This document shows positions 7,918-13,770 of a stretch of 14,228 nucleotides of DNA, piece by piece. The position numbers and the translations under genes are program-made. This DNA is from an uncultured Lachnospiraceae bacterium (GTDB lineage Bacteria > Bacillota > Clostridia > Lachnospirales > Lachnospiraceae). Within the stretch, counting starts at the first letter, position 1; each line of letters opens with the position of its first letter. The notes beneath the pieces are model-generated. The model saw only the letters and a program-made list of their open reading frames with translations, was not told where the DNA came from and did no database searches. The DNA is taken from positions 1-14,228 of the forward strand of contig CALFCS010000017.1 of the NCBI GenBank assembly GCA_937950565.1, in the 5' to 3' direction.

Positions 7918-9609
7918 TTATATTTCCGGAACAGGATCCAGATACTTCCCGATAAATCTTGTGACAATAGCCGCACATTCTGCACGCGCCGCATTTCCAA
8001 GAGGATCAAGTCTCACCCCATTATCCTTTCCGCTGATGATTCCCTCTGCAACACACCACTGCATGGCTTCCTTTGCGTAATCATTTACGCTGGCCGCATC
8101 TTCAAATTTTGACAATTCAGCCTTCTTTGTAGTGTCAAATCCTTTCAGTTTTGCATAGCGGTACATCATAACTGCCATCTGCTCGCGGGTAATATTATCG
8201 CTTGGGCCAAAGCATCCGGTATTCGTATATCCAGTTACTACACCTGATGTATTTGCCCACAGAACAGCCTTTGTAAACCACTGTCCATCTTCCACATCTG
8301 GGAACACAGGTGTATATTCAACCGGCTGGCTTCCCTCTAACCGGTAAATAATAGTAGCGAACTGTGCACGGGCAAGGGGATCCGCAGGTCCAAAAACACC
8401 CTCCCGGAGTCCGGTCATAATACCCTCTGCACTAATCATGCTTACTACATCATGCTCCCAATTGGTTTCCGGAACGTCAGAATAACTCGGAGAAATATAG
8501 AGTTTGATTCTTGCCAGCGGATTGTCAAAAAATTCAAAGCCCTCTTCTTCAAATACTACTTCCTCATAATAAACTCCGGTATCATTAGATTGCCAGTCAA
8601 TCTCTACATTGTCCCAATCCTTCGCATAGAGGCTAATCACGGTATATCTTTTTAGCTTTCCGAATTCTTCATAATCCATTACTTCAGAACTTCCATCTGT
8701 ATATGTCAGTTTAAATTCCATGTTATCATGAACCTTGCCATGAAGATTCCACAAAGCATCAGCTTTTTCAATCTCATCCTGCTTAAAGATACACTGACGA
8801 ACGGTCGGACGTTTTGTCATCTCAATCTTTGAAATCACCTTTTTCTTCAAAGATACCTCGGAAGGTCCATTATCATTATAACAAATATAATATTCGCCCT
8901 TGCTTAGATAAAAATTAATATCATCAGGATCTGTATTAATTTTTGAGTGAACCGTGTTTCCATCTGCCCCGTATATTGTCATAATCATATAATCAGGGTT
9001 CTGTGCTGTCAGACCGAATTGGTATACAGCCTTTTCATCAGCAATTACTTTTACGACATCATATTTCTCAAGTGTTACTGAAGAAGAAGCTGTTAACGTC
9101 TTTGTCACACATTCCTCCGGAGCCTTAACTTCAAACTCAACTACGCCAGCGTTATAATTGCCAGACGAAATGCATATCTGGTATTTGCCGATTGGAAGAA
9201 TTTCAGAATGCCCCTTATCTTCAACTACATTACCGGCCATATCCTTAACAACCACCTCGAGCCCTGAGCTTGCCCATGCCCCGCCATAGATCCAGTCATC
9301 CTGACTTCCATCAGAATATGTAAAGCGCAGCCTATATTCACACACCACATTTGTCGTCCAGCTGTTTGTACTTTGTCTGATAAGTCCAAGCGGGTAAAGG
9401 GTACTCCTCTTTTCATTCAGTTTCTCGATGGTACAATCAGTAATCTCTTTTTCCTGTACACAAATTACCTCATCTTTTTGTGTTTCCGATGCCTGAGCAT
9501 GAAGTGAATCCTTGTTTGATTCTGCTTTTGAGACCATGCTGTTCACAGAACACATACTCAGCATCATTCCTGCAGCCAGAACGGCTGCCAGTATTCTTCT
9601 TTTTAACAT
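7918..9609 (-). CDS. Secreted protein with three C-terminal SLH domains
   Basis: A 563-residue exported surface protein. The N-terminus is a Sec signal peptide: the start MLKRR, a hydrophobic core AAVLAAGMMLSM, and a likely cleavage near residue 29. The C-terminal 187 residues form three S-layer homology domains, at about 377-426, 435-490 and 502-560. They carry repeated patterns such as FPDVEDGQWFTKAV, FGPSDNITREQMA and LDPLGNAARAECAAI. SLH triplets bind pyruvylated cell-wall polysaccharide and hold proteins on the envelope. Residues about 50-370 look like beta-rich domains (RLRFTYSDGSQDDW and FKLTYTDGSSEVMDY are similar short motifs) of unknown function. The start has an AGGAGGAAGAAGG site directly before the ATG. 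The gene is monocistronic, with its own promoter and terminator. It has no visible link to the lysis genes beyond position. Confidence 0.9.
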   Translation of the reverse strand: MLKRRILAAVLAAGMMLSMCSVNSMVSKAESNKDSLHAQASETQKDEVICVQEKEITDCTIEKLNEKRSTLYPLGLIRQSTNSWTTNVVCEYRLRFTYSDGSQDDWIYGGAWASSGLEVVVKDMAGNVVEDKGHSEILPIGKYQICISSGNYNAGVVEFEVKAPEECVTKTLTASSSVTLEKYDVVKVIADEKAVYQFGLTAQNPDYMIMTIYGADGNTVHSKINTDPDDINFYLSKGEYYICYNDNGPSEVSLKKKVISKIEMTKRPTVRQCIFKQDEIEKADALWNLHGKVHDNMEFKLTYTDGSSEVMDYEEFGKLKRYTVISLYAKDWDNVEIDWQSNDTGVYYEEVVFEEEGFEFFDNPLARIKLYISPSYSDVPETNWEHDVVSMISAEGIMTGLREGVFGPADPLARAQFATIIYRLEGSQPVEYTPVFPDVEDGQWFTKAVLWANTSGVVTGYTNTGCFGPSDNITREQMAVMMYRYAKLKGFDTTKKAELSKFEDAASVNDYAKEAMQWCVAEGIISGKDNGVRLDPLGNAARAECAAIVTRFIGKYLDPVPEI

Positions 9610-9709
9610 CCTTCTTCCTCCTACATTATTAATTATGATTCCCTATAATATTTAGAAACCACAGGTTCCTCTTATCCATGATGAATAATAAATTTGAGAA
9701 CCCTATTCC

Positions 9710-9738
9710 AGAATAGCAGAAAGTAAATTTAAGGTCAA
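9710..9738 (-). promoter_or_regulatory. Promoter of the SLH protein gene
   Basis: On the minus strand a -35 TTGACC (9733-9738, 5/6) and a -10 TATTCT (9710-9715, 4/6) are spaced exactly 17 bp apart. Initiation near 9703 leaves a leader of about 94 nt before the ATG at 9609. The leader contains a small GGAACC-TGT-GGTTTC hairpin of uncertain meaning. Confidence 0.55.
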
Positions 9739-9761
9739 TAAAACAGGCAAATTTTGAATTA

Positions 9762-10118
9762 TTATCTAAAAATCACAGAAAGAATATCTAAAACTTTCTG
9801 TTTGTTAAAATCATCCAGTGTACTAAGTAATAATTGAAGCTTTCTGTAAATATCCTTTTTCATTTCTGTCTTTTCTTCCAATTCAAAATCAGGAAAGAAA
9901 ATAGAACCATAAAAGTAGTCGGCTGACAGATGATATTCCTGACATAAAGTTCTGATAATATCATGCGGAATTGCTGTTTTGTTTTTCTCATATTTGTAAA
10001 TGCTATCTTTTGTTACATTCAGTTTTTCTGCAAATTCCTCTTGGGTTAAATGCAGTGAATTCCGAAGTGTTCTTAATTGTTCTCCCATTGTTAAAGAATG
10101 CTCATTCTTTGCTCGCAT
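9762..10118 (-). CDS. XRE-family helix-turn-helix transcriptional regulator
   Basis: A 118-residue DNA-binding protein. Residues 12-68 form a typical Cro/CI HTH (GEQLRTLRNSLHLTQEEFAEKLNVTKDSIYKYE...), with TQEEFAEKL and DSIYKYEKN as the two DNA-contacting helices. The remaining 50 residues are a charged, helical tail (TEMKKDIYRKLQLLL...) of the kind used for dimerisation. The start is the ATG at 10118, which has GGAGGTGACTAAA directly before it. The reading frame stays open for 39 further codons upstream, but those overlap the control region and lack a ribosome binding site. The upstream 130 bp carry a palindrome and paired 11-mer repeats that could be its own operator. Its targets are unknown; the neighbouring lysis cassette is a candidate. 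Confidence 0.88.
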   Translation of the reverse strand: MRAKNEHSLTMGEQLRTLRNSLHLTQEEFAEKLNVTKDSIYKYEKNKTAIPHDIIRTLCQEYHLSADYFYGSIFFPDFELEEKTEMKKDIYRKLQLLLSTLDDFNKQKVLDILSVIFR

Positions 10119-10119
10119 T

Positions 10120-10281
10120 TTAGTCACCTCCTCGTGAGTAAGAACATATACATGGAGGCAATAAAATAAGACCCCCATAACACGATTGATATTTTTCAAA
10201 AAAATCTTTTGTATGGTGAGTCTTTGGAAAACCAAAGATATTTATCTTTTGTATATAACTTTTAAACTTATTCTTAGACAT
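10120..10281 (-). CDS. Possible 53-residue small ORF coupled to the XRE gene
   Basis: An ATG at 10281 with AAAGGA 6 nt upstream opens a frame of 53 codons ending in TAA one base before the XRE ATG. The last codons contain the XRE ribosome binding site, the geometry expected for translational coupling. The product would be basic in its first half (SKNKFKSYIQKINIFGF) and Cys-containing later (CYGGLILLPPCICSY). I recognise no family. The same DNA carries a palindrome and repeated 11-mers, so the open frame may be chance in a regulatory region. Treat it as a candidate only. Confidence 0.3.
   Translation of the reverse strand: MSKNKFKSYIQKINIFGFPKTHHTKDFFEKYQSCYGGLILLPPCICSYSRGGD
10204..10254. 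promoter_or_regulatory. Probable operator region: palindrome flanked by 11-mer direct repeats
   Basis: A perfect inverted repeat TCTTTGG-aaaa-CCAAAGA spans 10221-10238. The 11-mer ATCTTTTGTAT occurs at 10204-10214 and again at 10244-10254, 40 bp apart (about four helical turns). All three sit 86-136 bp upstream of the XRE start. The layout suits autoregulation by a dimeric HTH protein. I could not fix a confident promoter: a weak TTGGTT-16-TACAAA pair overlaps the palindrome. Confidence 0.5.
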
Positions 10282-10347
10282 CCTGCGTCCTTTTATGAAA
10301 AAATTTTACCATTATCATTCTGATAATTCAAGCTTTTTCTGCAATTA

Positions 10348-10776
10348 TTACGTATCTTTTTCAAAACTTTTCTTGCTCTGTAACACATCAACAGCTTCTT
10401 TTAATTTTGACGGCAGAGGAACACCCATTAAACCTATATTTTCGAAAATTGAAAGCGCTTCATTGGAAATAAAACCAATACATACCGCATTTCTCAAATA
10501 TTCTGTATCAAGAATCAGATCTAATCTTGCAGCGACCAGTATACACAAAAAAACTGCTGATTTTCTGCATAATCCTTTCCACCCGGCACGGCTTTCCAAC
10601 GCGCCGTTTTCAGACTTTGGACTTTTATGAAATAAAATCGGAAGTAAAATCCCACCTGTAACCCAATCAATTACCATAAATACAATTAATGTCTGTAAAA
10701 CAGTATCCCATCCACCAAGCCAGCAACTGATTATACTGCCAAAGATTCCGCTTAGCATAACAAACAATTTCTTCAA
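10348..10776 (-). CDS. Phage holin family protein (toxin secretion/phage lysis holin type)
   Basis: A 142-residue membrane protein matching the Bacteriophage_holin_4-type pattern. Hydrophobic segments lie at about 5-20 and 25-50, with the conserved (M)VIDWVTGGILLPILFHK motif, then SKSxxGxxGLxRK-like residues and further membrane segments (KSAVFLCILVAARLDLIL and AVCIGFISNEALSIFENIGLMGVPLP). Holins make membrane lesions that release endolysin; relatives such as TcdE are implicated in release of large clostridial toxins. The start is a TTG at 10776 with GGAGG 9 nt upstream, and the amidase stop TGA lies inside that ribosome binding site. The amidase-holin order is therefore tightly coupled. No strong terminator is visible after the stop. 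Confidence 0.87.
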   Translation of the reverse strand: MKKLFVMLSGIFGSIISCWLGGWDTVLQTLIVFMVIDWVTGGILLPILFHKSPKSENGALESRAGWKGLCRKSAVFLCILVAARLDLILDTEYLRNAVCIGFISNEALSIFENIGLMGVPLPSKLKEAVDVLQSKKSFEKDT

Positions 10777-10782
10777 TTTTAG

Positions 10783-11607
10783 TCACCTCCATGTACAATA
10801 ATCAGGATTCATAAGCCAGATCCAGCCCGCACCGGATTTTAATTTTCCCCATCCGCCGGACAATTCCGTAATCGTAAAGATTCCCTTTCCCGTCTGGCCT
10901 TTTACAATTCCTTTCATAGAGGGACTGGCACGGTAATTTAAGTCTTTAATCAATACTTTGACTTTAAATGGAAGTGGTGGGAATTCCGAGCGACTGTCGG
11001 TATTCTTATCCTCATTTTTATTCGTGTTTTTTAACAGACTATAAACGGAATTCCGAAAAGCATCCATGGTATAATTAACGCCTGTTCCTGTCCATAGATG
11101 CTCTGGATCACTGTGATTTGAAGCTATTCCTCTTGCATGTCCTTCTCTATGACTTAATATAACGTCATTTGCAAGCGGGTCGAGATGATATTCCCTGCAG
11201 AGCATTGCAAATAATTCCACAGCGGATTCATATGTAAGGCTGACTGAATCCCTCGCTGCCTGCAGATCAGTGCAAATAAAAGAGGAACCACTATTGTATG
11301 TAATACAAGAGGGTTCACACATCTCAACTCCGATATAAGATTGATTTCCGCTGCCTTTGCATCCTCTGCCACAATGCCATCCTCTGTAATTCCAGGGAAG
11401 AGTCTGATATATCGTACCGTCTGTGGCATCAATAAATGCATGAACACAGGCACGGCTATAACCTGGATTATTCCATTGTCTGATAAATACAGAAGCTTTC
11501 GGTTGGGGACACCCCACACTGTGAAGCATGATTCCCTTTATTGCAGTCATTTTCTTTCCCTTTGTATAGCAGGGATTTCTCGTCATAATATTTTTTACTA
11601 ATTTCAT
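10783..11607 (-). CDS. N-acetylmuramoyl-L-alanine amidase, endolysin type (Amidase_2 + SH3-like)
   Basis: A 274-residue peptidoglycan hydrolase that cleaves the MurNAc-L-Ala bond. Residues about 20-185 form the Amidase_2/PGRP domain: GIMLHSVG (H29), ACVHAFIDATDGTIYQTLPW, GNQSYIGVEMCEPS, and SHREGHARGIASNHSDPEHLW with zinc-ligand candidates H153, H165 and D167. A charged linker (NKNEDKNTDSRSE) leads to a bacterial SH3-like wall-binding domain (about 215-272, with LNYRASPS and GWGKLKSGAGWIWL). There is no signal peptide, as expected for an endolysin released by a holin. AAGGAGG lies 10 nt before the ATG. It is coupled to the downstream holin gene and follows a terminator-like hairpin. Confidence 0.92.
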   Translation of the reverse strand: MKLVKNIMTRNPCYTKGKKMTAIKGIMLHSVGCPQPKASVFIRQWNNPGYSRACVHAFIDATDGTIYQTLPWNYRGWHCGRGCKGSGNQSYIGVEMCEPSCITYNSGSSFICTDLQAARDSVSLTYESAVELFAMLCREYHLDPLANDVILSHREGHARGIASNHSDPEHLWTGTGVNYTMDAFRNSVYSLLKNTNKNEDKNTDSRSEFPPLPFKVKVLIKDLNYRASPSMKGIVKGQTGKGIFTITELSGGWGKLKSGAGWIWLMNPDYCTWR

Positions 11608-11628
11608 ATAATTTCAACCTCCTTTTTT

Positions 11629-11663
11629 GAAAAGAAGAGATTGCTGTTTTATGCAATCTCTTC
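11629..11663 (-). terminator. Hairpin terminator after the immunity-like genes
   Basis: A perfect 11-bp stem GAAGAGATTGC / GCAATCTCTTC (11634-11663) with an 8-nt loop is followed on the minus strand by TTTTC. The U-tract is short, so termination may be partial. Only about 20 bp separate it from the amidase ribosome binding site, leaving little room for a separate promoter. Confidence 0.65.
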
Positions 11664-11678
11664 TGTGATGATATGGAA

Positions 11679-12302
11679 TTAAAAAGTGTCTTCTTTATTT
11701 TCTTGCAAAAGTTCTTCACATTCTGCCCGTTTTTTCTTAAAAAATTCTATGGAACATATATATTCCCACTATTCGTCCGTATAGTGAAAGAAAATTACGA
11801 TATCTTCTTTCTTTTGATTTTGCTTCTTACGAATATAAGTCGACAAGAATACAGGGTGTCTTAGTTTTTTAGGACGATATGTAGGTACTCCCAAATTTTC
11901 CGCAAATCGCTTAGAACTTTTGTATTTCCGTGAAAACTTGCGTCCGGAAAAATAAATATACCTGGTAGGACTATAATGACCATTATTCCCCCAAACGATG
12001 CCATAGTCTTTTACTTCTTCCCAAAGCAAAACTTCTTCATAGTATCTATTTTTATTTGTGATACTTTTTTCATCAATTTCAATAATAGAAAGAAAATCGC
12101 ACATATCTGTGATAAAGAAATTAATAAACAGAAATAGTACGAATACTGTTACAAAAAATGGAATTGCACGTAATAATAGCGGAGGGTCACTAATCCAAAG
12201 AGACAAGAACAAAACCAGCCCTATTACTCCAATGAATAATAACATCGCACCGTTTGTTGCCAATACTTTAGCATAATCAATATCTTTTTTACCTTTCATC
12301 AT
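11679..12302 (-). pseudogene. Third immunity-like two-TM protein, interrupted by an in-frame amber codon
   Basis: This is the third paralog of the two genes upstream. The intact first part (177 codons, 12302-11769) has two membrane segments (about 17-37 and 44-66) and the shared soluble domain: LWEEVKDYG, YIYFSGRKF, STYIRKKQNQKKEDI, FFHYTDE. The frame then meets TAG at 11769-11771 exactly where the first paralog has W (TDEWW) and the second W (TDEWM). Past the TAG the same frame reads WEYICSIEFFKKKRAECEELLQ... for 29 more codons to TAA at 11679, clearly homologous to the paralogs' tails. Total length would then be about 207 codons, matching its relatives. A single G-to-A change from TGG explains it. 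The shortened 177-residue product might still fold. Its AAGGAAGGA ribosome binding site lies in the end of the preceding gene, 3 bp away. Confidence 0.8.
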
Positions 12303-12305
12303 ACA

Positions 12306-12935
12306 TTATCCTTCCTTTGTTTCCTGGCTTTTAATGCGGTATTGTTCAAGAACTTCTTCACGCGCCGCCTGTTTTTCCTTAAAAAACTCTAAGGAAGATA
12401 TATATTTCATCCATTCATCTGTATAGCGGAAGCAAATTATGATATCTTCTTTCTTTTGATTCCGTTTCTTACGAATATAAGATGGAAGAAACATAGGATA
12501 TCCTCGTTTTGCATAACGATACATACGGATTCCCAATATTTTTGCAAGTTCAAAAGGATCCTTTTTAGACTTTCGTAAAATCTTATGACCGGAAAAATAA
12601 ATATATCGATAATGAATAATGCCCATGTATTGAAAGTCAAAAATCCCATAATCTTTTACTTCATCCCATGACAAAACTTCTTTATGATATTTATTGCTGA
12701 AATCTATACCATATTCATTAATTGTAACAGTAGAAAGCAAGTCGTAGATATCAGTAATCGTTCCAATAATTGAAAAGAATAAAATCAACAGCACTATCAG
12801 CACCATAAATAAAAGAATTATCGAATTCTTTCTCGCAACCGGAACTGCTAACAGAAAAAATATTATCTCTATAATTGCGAGTATTACAAATAGTATGTAA
12901 AATATTGCCCTGTCTGTGTTTTTTTTGCCTTTCAT
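12306..12935 (-). CDS. Immunity-like two-TM protein, second copy
   Basis: A 209-residue membrane protein: two hydrophobic segments (about 11-32 and 38-61), then a cytoplasmic domain of about 140 residues beginning VTINEYGIDFSNKYHKEV. Its SWDEVKDYGI-type strand resembles bacterial PH/YcxB-like domains. Residues 130-175 are identical to the first copy over 46 positions, whereas the preceding segment (IFDFQYMGIIHYR) differs. The ATG at 12935 is preferred because AAGGA lies about 10 nt upstream and the protein then begins MKGKK like its paralogs. The in-frame ATG at 12998 has no ribosome binding site and a divergent extension. It is the middle gene of a three-gene tandem array. An immunity function is inferred from position after a toxin-like C-terminus. 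Confidence 0.75.
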   Translation of the reverse strand: MKGKKNTDRAIFYILFVILAIIEIIFFLLAVPVARKNSIILLFMVLIVLLILFFSIIGTITDIYDLLSTVTINEYGIDFSNKYHKEVLSWDEVKDYGIFDFQYMGIIHYRYIYFSGHKILRKSKKDPFELAKILGIRMYRYAKRGYPMFLPSYIRKKRNQKKEDIIICFRYTDEWMKYISSLEFFKEKQAAREEVLEQYRIKSQETKEG

Positions 12936-13019
12936 CCTATAGTTTTCCTTCTTTTGTTTGTGATTGCGCCCAATTCCATTTGCTGCTATGAATCCCATTT
13001 TGAATAAGGATACAAATGA

Positions 13020-13664
13020 CTATTGAACCGGCTTTGTTTCCTGGTTTTTAACACGATATTGTTCAAGAAGATTTTCGCGCTTTTCTTGTTTTTCTTTAAA
13101 AAAATCTAAAGAGCATATATATTCCCACCATTCATCTGTATAGCGGAAACAAATTATAATATCTTCTTTCTTTTGATTTCGTTTCTTACGAATATACGAC
13201 GGAAGAAACATCGGATATCCTCGCTTTGCATAACGATACATACGGATTCCCAATATTTTTGCAAGTTCATACGGATCCTTTTTTGCTTTCCTCAAAAACC
13301 TATGACCAGAAAAATAAATATATTGATAATGAAAGTCCCCACATTGACAATTAAAAACTCCAAAATCTTTCACTTCATTCCATGTCAAAACTTCTTTATG
13401 GTATTTATTGCGGCATTCAATACCATGTTCATCAATTATGATAGTAGAACACGCATCATAAATATCAGTAATTATTCCAACAATTCCAAAGAATAAAAAG
13501 AATAAAACCAACAGCATTATAGAAATCGAAAATAAATCGATTAATGAATCTTTATCTTTTATTATAAATGAAAATGCAAGCAGACAAAATGTCATTTCTA
13601 TTATCGCAATTATTAAATCTGTTGTATATGATATTGCCTTTTTTTTGTCTTTTTTGCTTTTCAT
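13020..13664 (-). CDS. Immunity-like two-TM protein, first copy
   Basis: A 214-residue membrane protein with a lysine-rich start (MKSKKDKKK), two hydrophobic segments (about 11-35 and 44-67), and a cytoplasmic domain beginning TIIIDEHGIECRNKYHKEV. Shared blocks with its paralogs are TWNEVKDFG (94-102), YIYFSGHRFLRKAKKDP (115-131) and the long invariant region 134-179. The C-terminus is a charged helix (FFKEKQEKRENLLEQYRVK). The domain resembles bacterial PH/YcxB-like folds by pattern only. The gene lies directly downstream of the large toxin-like protein and has its own promoter-like element. The ATG is preceded by AAGGAGAG about 14 nt away. I do not recognise a named family with certainty; an immunity role is inference. 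Confidence 0.75.
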   Translation of the reverse strand: MKSKKDKKKAISYTTDLIIAIIEMTFCLLAFSFIIKDKDSLIDLFSISIMLLVLFFLFFGIVGIITDIYDACSTIIIDEHGIECRNKYHKEVLTWNEVKDFGVFNCQCGDFHYQYIYFSGHRFLRKAKKDPYELAKILGIRMYRYAKRGYPMFLPSYIRKKRNQKKEDIIICFRYTDEWWEYICSLDFFKEKQEKRENLLEQYRVKNQETKPVQ

Positions 13665-13690
13665 TTGTCTTACTATCTCTCCTTGGTTTT

Positions 13691-13734
13691 ATAATATGGT
13701 AGAAACGATTGCAATTTCAAAACAATCGTTTCTA
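13691..13734 (-). promoter_or_regulatory. Promoter overlapping a 12-bp inverted repeat, before the immunity-like array
   Basis: Arms TAGAAACGATTG (13700-13711 on the plus strand) and CAATCGTTTCTA (13723-13734) are perfectly complementary with an 11-nt loop. On the minus strand a -35 TTGAAA (13715-13720) lies in the loop and a -10 TATTAT (13691-13696) lies 18 bp downstream, so the spacer covers one arm. No U-tract follows, so it looks more like an operator or mRNA stem-loop than a terminator. Confidence 0.5.
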
Positions 13735-13770
13735 TCCATTACTTTTTCATTTATTTAATGTGTCAGTCTT

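Noticed and set aside
10120..10281. Extension of the XRE protein to 157 residues through the control region
   Set aside because: It would include operator-like repeats. The ATG at 10118 has a near-perfect ribosome binding site and begins just before the HTH domain.
11154..11519. A 121-codon minus-strand frame inside the amidase gene
   Set aside because: It is an alternative frame of a gene whose motifs clearly assign the other frame.
11468..11719. An 83-codon minus-strand open frame between the immunity-like array and the amidase
   Set aside because: It overlaps the amidase start, the terminator hairpin and the homologous tail of the third paralog in a different frame. It has no good ribosome binding site and no recognisable product.
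11769..11771. Amber codon in the third paralog decoded as pyrrolysine or another amino acid
   Set aside because: Nothing else in the window suggests amber recoding: the aspartate kinase gene uses TAG as a normal stop, and a single TGG to TAG mutation is the simpler explanation.
12936..12998. N-terminal extension of the second immunity-like protein from an upstream ATG
   Set aside because: There is no Shine-Dalgarno before 12998 and the 21 extra residues have no counterpart in the paralogs. The ATG at 12935 gives the shared MKGKK-type start.
13698..13736. Inverted repeat after the toxin-like gene as a Rho-independent terminator
   Set aside because: The stem is strong, but no T run follows on the minus strand. 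It overlaps a promoter-like element, so a regulatory role is more likely.
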